The notes beneath the pieces are model-generated. The model saw only the letters and a list, made by a program, of their open reading frames with translations, ran no database searches and was not told the origin of the DNA. From positions 62,001-126,000 of the forward strand of contig JAFQZZ010000003.1 of NCBI GenBank assembly GCA_017405645.1: a DNA stretch of 64,000 nucleotides. The letters are read 5' to 3'. Numbering within the stretch: position 1 is the stretch's first letter; each line of letters starts with the position of its first letter. Positions 18,106-26,202 of the stretch are shown here, piece after piece. The DNA comes from Bacillota bacterium. GTDB lineage: Bacteria > Bacillota > Clostridia > Peptostreptococcales > Anaerovoracaceae. A program made the position numbers and the translations under genes.

Positions 18106-18621
18106 ATCATTAGTAAGGAAGTTCAAATCAACGAAGCGATTCGTGATAAGGAAGTCAGACTGATCGATTCTGACGGAACCATGCTGGGGATCATGAGCAG
18201 CAAAGACGCTCAGAAGATCGCCGATGATAAGAAGCTGGACCTGGTGAAGATCTCACCCAATGCGAATCCGCCTGTATGCAAGATCCTGGACTACGGGAAG
18301 TACAGGTATGAGATGCAGAAGAGGGAGAAGGAAGCCCGCAAAAAGCAGAAAACGATGGAAGTCAAGGAAGTACGGCTGAGCCCCTACATCGAAAGCCATG
18401 ACCTGAATGTCAAGGCGAAGAATGCTTCCAAGTTCCTGACTGCCGGTGACAAGGTCAAGGTGAGCATCCGTTTCCGGGGCAGGGAGCGGGATTTCACGCA
18501 GATCGGATTCGACGTGATGAACAGTCTGCTGGAGGTCCTGGGCGACATCTGCACGGTGGAGAAAAAGCCGACCATGGAAGGCAGACATATGATAATGATT
18601 TTGGCCCCGAAAAATAACTAG
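18106..18621 (+). CDS. infC: Translation initiation factor IF-3
   Basis: About 171 residues, with IF3 signatures [22 protein letters not shown] and [24 protein letters not shown]3 prevents subunit re-joining and proofreads initiator tRNA. No ATG, GTG or TTG fits the ribosome binding site AGGAGG at 18094-18099. The frame begins ATC ATT AGT AAG (ISK), matching MISK of other Firmicute IF3 proteins. The start is therefore AUC at 18106 (6-nt spacing) or AUU at 18109 (9-nt spacing). Rare AUU starts are known for infC and allow IF3 to repress its own translation. The in-frame TTG at 18079 lies before the ribosome binding site and is rejected. Confidence 0.93.
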   Translation: MISKEVQINEAIRDKEVRLIDSDGTMLGIMSSKDAQKIADDKKLDLVKISPNANPPVCKILDYGKYRYEMQKREKEARKKQKTMEVKEVRLSPYIESHDLNVKAKNASKFLTAGDKVKVSIRFRGRERDFTQIGFDVMNSLLEVLGDICTVEKKPTMEGRHMIMILAPKNN

Positions 18622-18644
18622 TAGATCGAGAGGAGGGCATTGAC

Positions 18645-18839
18645 ATGCCAAAAATGAAGTCCCACAGAGGCGCTGCGAAGAGATTCAGAGTAACCAAAAA
18701 CGGTAAGGTTAAGACCAATAAGCCATATAAGAGCCATATCCTGACCAAAAAGGATGCAAAGAGAAAAAGAGGTCTGAGAAAGGCCGGTTACGTTTCCCCG
18801 ACCGTGGAAAAGAAGATCAAGGACATGATTTTAGGTTAG
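18645..18839 (+). CDS. rpmI: 50S ribosomal protein L35
   Basis: 64 residues, very basic, with the L35 pattern [21 protein letters not shown] and a C-terminal [10 protein letters not shown]. It lies between infC and rplT, the conserved order, with a GAGGAGGGC-type ribosome binding site. Confidence 0.97.
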   Translation: MPKMKSHRGAAKRFRVTKNGKVKTNKPYKSHILTKKDAKRKRGLRKAGYVSPTVEKKIKDMILG

Positions 18840-18858
18840 TATCAGGAGGTTTGTAAAA

Positions 18859-19212
18859 ATGGCAAGAGTAAAAGGTGCGGTAAACGCAAAGAAAAAGCAT
18901 AAGAAAGTATTAAAGTTAGCGAAAGGCTTCTACGGCCAGAAGAGCAGAACATTCAGAGCAGCGAACCCGGCTGTAATGCGTTCCTTAAGAAGCGCATACA
19001 TCGGCAGAAAGCTGAAGAAGAGACAGTACAGACAACTGTGGATCACCAGAATCAACGCGGCTGCCAGAATGAACGGCATTTCCTACAGCAAGATGATGAG
19101 CGGCCTGAAGAAGGGCGGCGTCGAAATCAACAGAAAGATGCTGGCGGACATGGCTGTATACGATGCGGAAGGCTTCAAGGCATTAGCCGAGATCGCAAAG
19201 GCCAACGCATAA
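18859..19212 (+). CDS. rplT: 50S ribosomal protein L20
   Basis: 117 residues with the L20 signature ([25 protein letters not shown], then [19 protein letters not shown]). It binds 23S rRNA early in 50S assembly. In several bacteria it is also the translational or transcriptional repressor of its own operon, which fits the leader upstream. The ribosome binding site is AGGAGG. Confidence 0.97.
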   Translation: MARVKGAVNAKKKHKKVLKLAKGFYGQKSRTFRAANPAVMRSLRSAYIGRKLKKRQYRQLWITRINAAARMNGISYSKMMSGLKKGGVEINRKMLADMAVYDAEGFKALAEIAKANA

Positions 19213-19235
19213 ATAAAGACCCTGTGAAAGACAGA

Positions 19236-19267
19236 CCCCTGCGGAAACACCCGCAGGGGTTTTTTCT
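19236..19267 (+). terminator. Terminator of infC-rpmI-rplT
   Basis: A 9-bp GC-rich stem, CCCCTGCGG/CCGCAGGGG, with a 6-nt loop and seven T residues. Confidence 0.92.
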
Positions 19268-19295
19268 TGAAAAGAATAAAGAGCCGCTGTATAAT
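19267..19295 (+). promoter_or_regulatory. Promoter of the radical SAM gene
   Basis: TTGAAA (19267-19272), a 17-nt spacer and TATAAT (19290-19295), immediately after the L20 operon terminator. Confidence 0.75.
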
Positions 19296-19335
19296 AACTA
19301 TAAGTGGCCATTTTTCTATCAGACAGGAGCGGCAG

Positions 19336-20352
19336 ATGTACGGTTTTGAAATGGGACCGATCCGTCCCCCCAGTGAGGCAAACAGCATCCTTTTAAGGGT
19401 CACCCGGAACTGCCCCTGGAACAAATGCGAGTTCTGTGGGGTGTATAAGGGCGAAAAGTTCAGCCTGCGCAGCGTGGACGAGGTCAAGCGGGACATCGAC
19501 GCCATGAAAGCCGTGGGGGTCACCTCCTCCAGTGCCTTTCTGCAGGACGCCAATTCCATCATCATGAAGCCGGAGCAGCTGGCAGAGATTCTGGTGTATT
19601 TCCGGGAGAAGTTCCCGGAGGTGGAACGGATCACCACCTACGCCCGAGCGGACACCCTGTCGAGGATCACCCCGGAAAACATGAAGATGCTCCGGGAAGC
19701 GGGGCTGGATAGGGTCCACTCCGGTTACGAGACCGGGTCGGATCAGATCCTTCAGATGATCCATAAAGGCACTACCCGGGACCAGCAGGTCCGGGGCGGC
19801 CTGAAGGTGAAGGAGGCCGGCATGGAACTGTCCATGTACTTCATGCCCGGCGTGGGCGGAAAGGCCCTCAGCGAAGAGAACAGCCGGGAAACGGCGGGCG
19901 TGATCAATGAGGTGGATCCGGATTTCGTCCGGCTCAGGACCTTCGTGGCAAAGCCCGGCACCCCCATGGGGGAAAAGGTCCGAAACGGTTCCTTCGTTCC
20001 CTGCACCGACGAGGAAAAGGTCACGGAGATCCGGCGGATGCTGGAACAGGTGGAAGGCTGCACCGGTGTGCTGGTCAGCGACCACATCGTCAATCTCCTG
20101 GAGGACGTCCGGGGGAGCCTGAAAACGCAAAAAGAGGAAATGATCGGGAAGATCCGGCAGTTCGAGGCCCTGGAGCCCTTTGAGCGGCGCCGTTACCAGG
20201 CGGCCCGGCGGATGGGTTTCGTCCGGCGGCCGTCGGACATGGATCGGCTTCCGGCGGATCTGTCGGAGCAGATCTCCGGCATTGTCCGGAAGTTTCAGAC
20301 TTCCGAACAGTGGGAGGACTTCCTGAACTATTTCCTGGAACAATATATCTGA
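19336..20352 (+). CDS. Radical SAM protein of unknown function
   Basis: 338 residues. The cluster motif is CPWNKCEFC (Cys 26, 31 and 34), a CX4CX2C spacing instead of the usual CX3CX2C. It is followed by a TIM-barrel-like core with TYARADTLSRI, HSGYETGSDQIL and MPGVGG. The sequence resembles uncharacterised radical SAM proteins with an ELP3/MiaB-like fold, and no extra Cys-rich SPASM or cobalamin domain is visible. The substrate is unknown. The start at 19336 has CAGGAG 6 nt upstream. It precedes the transporter gene by 16 nt, so the two are likely cotranscribed, but this does not reveal its job. Confidence 0.8.
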   Translation: MYGFEMGPIRPPSEANSILLRVTRNCPWNKCEFCGVYKGEKFSLRSVDEVKRDIDAMKAVGVTSSSAFLQDANSIIMKPEQLAEILVYFREKFPEVERITTYARADTLSRITPENMKMLREAGLDRVHSGYETGSDQILQMIHKGTTRDQQVRGGLKVKEAGMELSMYFMPGVGGKALSEENSRETAGVINEVDPDFVRLRTFVAKPGTPMGEKVRNGSFVPCTDEEKVTEIRRMLEQVEGCTGVLVSDHIVNLLEDVRGSLKTQKEEMIGKIRQFEALEPFERRRYQAARRMGFVRRPSDMDRLPADLSEQISGIVRKFQTSEQWEDFLNYFLEQYI

Positions 20353-20368
20353 TGCAACAGGTGTTGAA

Positions 20369-21853
20369 ATGAAAGAGTTTTTCCAATCCAAGTATTTCAA
20401 ATGGGGCATGGTCATCTTCACGCCGCTGGCGGCGGTGGCGCTGCTGGTGATCTTCCTGCTGAAGATGGGAATCTTCATCTCCGCTATCGGCGCGCTGCTG
20501 AACGCCATGATGCCCTTTATCTACGGCGGCATCCTGGCCTATATCCTGCGGCCCATTTACAACGGCTGCCGGGGCTTCTTTGAGAAAAAGCTGATCAAGT
20601 GGGGCGTCAAAAACCCCCGCCGGGCGGTGCTGATCTCCCGGATCATCAGCGTACTCCTTTCCATTCTGCTGCTGCTGACCGTGGTGGTGGGACTGTTTAT
20701 CGCAGTCATTCCGCAGCTGGTGAACAGCACCTATGAACTGATCACCAAGGTGCCGGCCTATTCCGATCATTTCACGGACATGATCAACAACGCGTCCTTC
20801 ATGAAGGATGAGTGGAAGCTGTATATCAACGACAACTGGGACAAGATCATGGAAAAGATCTATGAGTGGCGGGATGCCCGGCTGATGCCCTATCTGCAGG
20901 AACTGCTGGTGAAGATCTCGGCGGGACTGGTGGACATGGCCCACACCCTGTTCAACCTGTTCATCGGCCTTATCGTCTGCATTTACATCCTGCTGAGCAA
21001 GTCCACTTTTACGGCCCAGTCCAAGAAGCTGCTGTATTCCCTGTTCTCCAAGGAGAACGCCAATACGGTGCTGGACGGCTTCCGGTTCGTGGACCGGGTC
21101 TTCAGCGGATTCGTTTCCGGCAACGTCATCGACTCGGCGGTGGTGGGACTCATCACCTTCATCTGCATGAGCATTTTCCACTGGCCCTACCCGCTGCTGA
21201 TCGCCTGCCTGGTGGGCGTCACCAACCTGATCCCGTTCTTTGGTCCCTTTATCGGGGCCATTCCCTCGGCGGTGCTGATCTTCTCGGAAAACCCGCTCCA
21301 GGCCCTGTATTTCATCATCTTTATCGGGGTGCTGCAGCAGGTGGACGGCAATCTCCTGAAGCCGAAGATCTACGGTTCGGCGGTGGATCTGCCCAGTTTC
21401 TGGACCCTCTTCGCCATCCTGGTGGGGGGCTCCCTCTTCGGTATCCCGGGGCTGCTGCTGGGTGTGCCGGTGTTCACGGTGATCTACACCTTCATTTCCT
21501 GGCTCATCGACCGGCGGCTGGTAAAGAAATCCCTGTCCGAGGACACCACGGACTATTTCCGGCTGGACCGGATCAATCCCCATACCGGCCAGGCGGAGTA
21601 TCTGTCGGAAGACTTCATGAAAGAGCGGAGGCTCAAGCATAAAGAGGAAAAGAGGATCCGCCAGACCCTGAAGAAGGAGCAGGCCAATTACCCCATGCAG
21701 CCTTCCATACTGCATCAGGGGCGTCCCCTGGAGGAGATCCTGCGGGAAAAGGGACTGGACGAGGATGAGATCGAGCTGGTGGAACAGCATCTGGAAGGGA
21801 TCCTGGACGATATCACAGGCGAAACGGAGGATGGAAATGATACGGATCAATGA
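20369..21853 (+). CDS. AI-2E family (PerM/YdiK-like) transporter
   Basis: 494 residues with about eight membrane segments, including a cluster near the N-terminus (about 13-75 and 88-115) and a C-terminal cluster around residues 190-385. The family hallmarks are a middle extracytoplasmic region and the conserved FFGPFIGAIPSAV and QQVDGNLLKPKIYG motifs. Family members are implicated in autoinducer-2 export, Na+/H+ exchange or unknown substrates, so the substrate cannot be assigned. The C-terminal ~100 residues form a charged cytoplasmic tail. It overlaps the following small gene by 17 nt. Confidence 0.85.
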   Translation: MKEFFQSKYFKWGMVIFTPLAAVALLVIFLLKMGIFISAIGALLNAMMPFIYGGILAYILRPIYNGCRGFFEKKLIKWGVKNPRRAVLISRIISVLLSILLLLTVVVGLFIAVIPQLVNSTYELITKVPAYSDHFTDMINNASFMKDEWKLYINDNWDKIMEKIYEWRDARLMPYLQELLVKISAGLVDMAHTLFNLFIGLIVCIYILLSKSTFTAQSKKLLYSLFSKENANTVLDGFRFVDRVFSGFVSGNVIDSAVVGLITFICMSIFHWPYPLLIACLVGVTNLIPFFGPFIGAIPSAVLIFSENPLQALYFIIFIGVLQQVDGNLLKPKIYGSAVDLPSFWTLFAILVGGSLFGIPGLLLGVPVFTVIYTFISWLIDRRLVKKSLSEDTTDYFRLDRINPHTGQAEYLSEDFMKERRLKHKEEKRIRQTLKKEQANYPMQPSILHQGRPLEEILREKGLDEDEIELVEQHLEGILDDITGETEDGNDTDQ

Positions 21854-22037
21854 CATGCCGAAACCCTGGCGGGAGGGGCTGACCCTGGCCCAGGCGTTCC
21901 GGGAAAATGACCTGATGTTGAAGGGCGGTTTCCTGATCTACGTGAACGAGGACCTGGTGGACGTGACCGAATACGAGACCTTCGTCCTGGAAGACGAGGA
22001 CGACATCCAGACCATGTTTACGTTCTTTATGGATTAA
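21837..22037 (+). CDS. Small ThiS-like beta-grasp protein lacking C-terminal Gly-Gly
   Basis: 66 residues. The strand/helix order and markers (MIRINDMPKPWREGLTLAQAF, GGFLIYVNEDLV, ETFVLEDEDDIQTMFTFF) resemble ThiS/MoaD sulfur carriers. However, the chain ends MFTFFMD instead of the Gly-Gly that is thiocarboxylated. It therefore cannot act as a normal sulfur carrier unless processed. The start at 21837 has GGAGG 6 nt upstream and overlaps the transporter gene. No thiF, thiG or moeB is in the window. The fold assignment is by eye and moderately sure. Confidence 0.6.
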   Translation: MIRINDMPKPWREGLTLAQAFRENDLMLKGGFLIYVNEDLVDVTEYETFVLEDEDDIQTMFTFFMD

Positions 22038-22051
22038 AAAAGACAATAAAA

Positions 22052-22084
22052 AAATCTCCGGCTTTGCGCCGGAGATTCTTTTTA
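22052..22084. terminator. Bidirectional terminator between the ThiS-like gene and lexA
   Basis: A 10-bp stem, AATCTCCGGC/GCCGGAGATT, with a 5-nt loop and a T-rich tail on both strands. It lies between converging genes. Confidence 0.88.
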
Positions 22085-22087
22085 TTC

Positions 22088-22726
22088 TTAAAAGTAGCGG
22101 AAGACGCCCTTCACCAGCCCGAGGATCTTCACATCGTCCACGATGATGGGGCTCATGGAGGCATTTTCCGGCTGGAGCCGGATGTGGCCCTTTTCCTGGT
22201 AGAAGGTCTTCACCGTGGCTTCGCTTTCGAAGCCGTCCACCATGGCTACTACGATCTCGCCGTTGTGGGCCGTGTTCTGGCGGCGGATGAGGATGTAGTC
22301 CCCGTCGTAGATCCCCGCTTCGATCATGCTGTCGCCCTTGACGTTGAGCATGAAGTGTTCGCCTCCGTGGGCAAACCGGGCGGGCAGGGGGAAGTATTCC
22401 TCAATGTTCTGTTCCGCCAGGATGGGCATGCCGGCGGCGACCCGGCCGACGATGGGGATGTCGACGATGTCCTGCCGTTCCGGAACGGAGGGGATCGCCG
22501 GTTCCTCCTTGTTCAGCACTTCCAGGGCCCGCCGCTTGACCGGGTCCTTGCGGATGTAGCCCTTCCGCATCAGGCTGTCCAGGTCCTTGTGGGCGGTGGA
22601 GGTGGATTTGATGTCCAGGGACTGACAGAGTTCCCGGATGGTGGGCGGGTAGCCCTTGGCCTTGATCTGGGTCTTTATATAATCGAGTACCTTCTGTTCT
22701 CTTTCGGTGAGTTTTTTGTCTTCCAT
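22088..22726 (-). CDS. lexA: LexA SOS repressor
   Basis: 212 residues. The N-terminal winged helix (LTEREQKVLDYIKTQIKAKGYPPTIREL) is followed by a peptidase S24 domain. The self-cleavage site is Ala98-Gly99 (GRVAAGMP), with catalytic Ser133 (GDSM) and Lys173 (ATVK). It represses DNA-damage genes until RecA filaments trigger its cleavage. A near-consensus LexA box overlaps its own -35, so it should autorepress. Confidence 0.95.
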   Translation of the reverse strand: MEDKKLTEREQKVLDYIKTQIKAKGYPPTIRELCQSLDIKSTSTAHKDLDSLMRKGYIRKDPVKRRALEVLNKEEPAIPSVPERQDIVDIPIVGRVAAGMPILAEQNIEEYFPLPARFAHGGEHFMLNVKGDSMIEAGIYDGDYILIRRQNTAHNGEIVVAMVDGFESEATVKTFYQEKGHIRLQPENASMSPIIVDDVKILGLVKGVFRYF

Positions 22727-22765
22727 GGTCTCTCCCTCACTGTTCTTTCGGGGTGGTTTTTCCTA

Positions 22766-22804
22766 ATTGTACCATAGGCCGAACAAAAAGTAAACAAATG
22801 TTCC
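22766..22804 (-). promoter_or_regulatory. lexA promoter with LexA operator
   Basis: On the minus strand TTTACT (22789-22794) and TACAAT (22766-22771) are separated by 17 nt, with TGG before the -10. Positions 22791-22804 (plus strand TAAACAAATGTTCC) match 12 of 14 positions of the Firmicute LexA box CGAACRNRYGTTYC and cover the -35. Confidence 0.65.
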
Positions 22805-22841
22805 GAACTTTTCGAAAGAATTTTCGATGACCAAAAAAGCC

Positions 22842-22870
22842 TTGAAAACCGCCGGAAAAGAGTATATAAT
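22842..22870 (+). promoter_or_regulatory. Promoter of tig
   Basis: TTGAAA (22842-22847), a 17-nt spacer and TATAAT (22865-22870), divergent from lexA. Confidence 0.75.
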
Positions 22871-22913
22871 AATACGACATGCGGATATCTAATATCAGGA
22901 GGAAAATAGATCA

Positions 22914-24197
22914 ATGAAGGCAACATTTATCGGTAAAGAAAACAGCGTCGTTGAGTTCGACATGCTGTTTGAAAACGAAGAGATCGAAAAACAGATTAAC
23001 AAGGTCTACCTGGCTGAAAGAGGCAAGTTTTCCATCGATGGTTTCCGGAAAGGCAAGGCCCCCAGAAAAGTGATCGAAGCCAGATACGGCAAAGGCGTTT
23101 TTTTAGAAGATGCGGTGAATGAGATGGTATCGGACGCGTACCCGGATGCGGTGGCGCAGCTGGTCATCCGTCCCGTAGCGACCCCGAAAATCGAAATCAA
23201 GGAATACAACGAAGGCGAAAACATGATCGTCAACATCAAGGTCACCGTACGGCCGGAATTCACCCCGGGTGAATACAAGGGTGTGGAGACCGACAAGATC
23301 GAACCGGAAGTGACGGATGCGCAGGTGGATGCGGAGATCGAAAAGCTCCAGAAGAGAAATTCCCGGATCCTCGAAGTGGAACGTCCGGCCCAGATGGGCG
23401 ACACTCTGACCATCGACTTCATGGGCTTCATCGGCGAAGACCAGTTTGACGGCGGCACCGCCACCGATCAGGAACTGGAACTGGGCTCCAATACCTTTAT
23501 CCCGGGCTTTGAAGAACAGCTGGTGGGCGCCGGTGTCGGCGACGACGTGGAAGTAAAGGTCACCTTCCCGGAAGATTACAGTTCGGAAGACCTGGCGGGC
23601 AAGGACGCCGTGTTCAAGGTCAAGGTCCACAAGATCAAGGAAACGGAAAAACCGGAACTGGACGACGAGTTTGCCAAGGACGTCAGCGAATTCGATACGC
23701 TGGATGAACTGAAGGAAGACTTCCGGAAGAAACTCATGGAAGACGCCAAGAACAAGGCGGAATACGACATGAAGACCGCCATCATCGACATCGTCTACGA
23801 CCGGACCGAACTGGACGTGCCGGAAGACATGGTGGAAGCGCAGATCACCGAAATGGCCGAAGAGATCGACATGCAGATGAAATACCAGGGCCTGTCCCTG
23901 CCGGATTACCTCAAGTACATGGGCAAGACCATGGAAGAGTACCGGAAAGAGCTGAAGCCGGATGCCTACAAGAAGATGAAGACCCGTCTCATCATCGACG
24001 AGATCGCGAAGCTGGAAGAGCTGGAAGCGACCCCGGGCGAGATCGACGACGAGATCAAAGGCATGGCCGAGCACTACAACATCGAATATGATGAACTGAA
24101 GAACCAGTTCACGGCGGACAATATCGAGATCATCAGCCAGGACATCCGCAACCGGAAAGCGATCCAGCTGATGTTTGACGAAGCCGTATTCAAATAA
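22914..24197 (+). CDS. tig: Trigger factor, ribosome-bound chaperone
   Basis: 427 residues. The ribosome-binding signature is GFRKGKAPR (about 43-51). The FKBP-type prolyl isomerase domain (about 155-245) has GDTLTIDFMGFI, LELGSNTFIPGFEEQLVG and FPEDY. A C-terminal helical chaperone domain follows. It receives nascent chains at the ribosome exit. Its place upstream of clpP-clpX-lon is conserved in Clostridia and Bacilli. The ribosome binding site AGGAGG is somewhat far (11 nt) from the ATG. Confidence 0.96.
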   Translation: MKATFIGKENSVVEFDMLFENEEIEKQINKVYLAERGKFSIDGFRKGKAPRKVIEARYGKGVFLEDAVNEMVSDAYPDAVAQLVIRPVATPKIEIKEYNEGENMIVNIKVTVRPEFTPGEYKGVETDKIEPEVTDAQVDAEIEKLQKRNSRILEVERPAQMGDTLTIDFMGFIGEDQFDGGTATDQELELGSNTFIPGFEEQLVGAGVGDDVEVKVTFPEDYSSEDLAGKDAVFKVKVHKIKETEKPELDDEFAKDVSEFDTLDELKEDFRKKLMEDAKNKAEYDMKTAIIDIVYDRTELDVPEDMVEAQITEMAEEIDMQMKYQGLSLPDYLKYMGKTMEEYRKELKPDAYKKMKTRLIIDEIAKLEELEATPGEIDDEIKGMAEHYNIEYDELKNQFTADNIEIISQDIRNRKAIQLMFDEAVFK

Positions 24198-24227
24198 AGG
24201 CACGTATTTAATTCATCTGATCAATCG

Positions 24228-24283
24228 AAGAAAGCTGGCTAAGGGGGAGGTCTGCGCCTCTCCCTGAACGGCTTTCTTTTTGA
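24228..24283 (+). terminator. Terminator between tig and clpP
   Basis: Nested stems GAAAGC/GCTTTC (outer) and AGGGGGAGG/CCTCTCCCT (inner, imperfect), followed by a T-run (TTTCTTTTT). It could also act as an attenuator, because no separate clpP promoter was found. Confidence 0.7.
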
Positions 24284-24327
24284 CGTATTATCGGGAGGTT
24301 GAAAACCTCAAAAGAGGAGGTGCGAAT

Positions 24328-24909
<582 letters not shown>

Positions 24910-24925
24910 AGCCGGGGAGAGTTGT

Positions 24926-26197
24926 ATGGCAAGAGGTAAAAAAGACGACAACAAGATGGTCTGTTCCTTCTGCGGACAGCCGGCGGGGCCCATGAGGAAA
25001 CTCATCACGGGTCCCGGGGTCTGCATCTGCAGCGACTGCGTGGACCTGTGCCGGGAGATCCTGCGGGAGGAGGACGACTATTACGACGATGACATGGACA
25101 TGGGGACGGTGGGAGGCCCCGGCGCCGCCGGCGAGTTCCGGGTGCCGGCGCCAAAGGAAATGAAAGCCGTCCTGGACCAGTACGTCATCGGACAGGAGGC
25201 CGCCAAGAAAGCCCTTTCCGTGGCGGTCTACAATCACTATAAACGGGTGGAATCCATCGACGAGGCGGACGATGTGGAGATCCAGAAGAGCAACGTGCTG
25301 CTGATCGGTCCCACGGGTTCCGGGAAAACGCTCCTGGCCCAGACCCTGGCCAAGGTGCTCAACGTCCCCTTCGCCATCGCCGACGCCACGGCGCTGACGG
25401 AAGCCGGCTACGTGGGGGAAGACGTGGAGAACATCCTGCTGAAGCTGCTGCAGGCGGCGGATTTCAACGTGGAGTACGCCCAGAAGGGCATCATCTACGT
25501 GGACGAGATCGATAAGATCAGCCGGAAGTCCGAGAACCCCTCCATTACCCGGGATGTCAGCGGGGAAGGAGTGCAGCAGGCGCTTTTAAAGATCCTGGAA
25601 GGGACCGTGGCCAACGTGCCGCCCCAGGGCGGACGTAAGCACCCCCACCAGGAATTCATACAGGTGGATACCAGCGAGATCCTGTTCATCTGCGGCGGCG
25701 CTTTCGCCGGACTGGACAAGGTCATCAAACGCCGGGTCGGGGAGAAAACCATCGGATTCAATTCCGATATCAAGGCCAATAAGATCGATGAGCGGGAACT
25801 GCTGCGGCAGGTGGAGTCCCAGGATCTTTTGAAATACGGGCTGATCCCGGAATTCGCCGGGCGGCTGCCGGTGCTGGTGGTGCTGGACGAGCTGGACAAG
25901 GAAGCCCTGAAAAGCATCCTGACGGACCCGAAGAACGCCCTGGTCAAGCAGTACCGGAAGCTCTTCAAATTCGATGACGTGGAGCTGGAGTTTGAAGATG
26001 CCGCCATCGACCGGATCGCGGAGAAAGCGCTGGAGAGAAAGTCCGGGGCCAGAGGACTTCGGGGCATCATGGAAGGCATGATGCTGGACCTGATGTTCGA
26101 ACTGCCGACCCTGGAAGGCGTGCAGAAAATCATCATCACAAAGGAAATGGTGGACGATAAAACGGCCCGGCCCGTCTTTGTGATGAAAGAGGAGTGA
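24926..26197 (+). CDS. clpX: ClpX AAA+ unfoldase
   Basis: 423 residues. The N-terminal zinc-binding domain has CSFCGQ (Cys13, 16) and CICSDC (Cys35, 38). An acidic linker (DDYYDDDMD) leads to the AAA+ domain, with Walker A GPTGSGKT near 128, [10 protein letters not shown] (Walker B) and the GYVGEDV pore loop. The ClpP-docking loop region has the family form. It recognises and unfolds tagged substrates for ClpP. Confidence 0.97.
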   Translation: MARGKKDDNKMVCSFCGQPAGPMRKLITGPGVCICSDCVDLCREILREEDDYYDDDMDMGTVGGPGAAGEFRVPAPKEMKAVLDQYVIGQEAAKKALSVAVYNHYKRVESIDEADDVEIQKSNVLLIGPTGSGKTLLAQTLAKVLNVPFAIADATALTEAGYVGEDVENILLKLLQAADFNVEYAQKGIIYVDEIDKISRKSENPSITRDVSGEGVQQALLKILEGTVANVPPQGGRKHPHQEFIQVDTSEILFICGGAFAGLDKVIKRRVGEKTIGFNSDIKANKIDERELLRQVESQDLLKYGLIPEFAGRLPVLVVLDELDKEALKSILTDPKNALVKQYRKLFKFDDVELEFEDAAIDRIAEKALERKSGARGLRGIMEGMMLDLMFELPTLEGVQKIIITKEMVDDKTARPVFVMKEE

Positions 26198-26202
26198 TAG
26201 AA

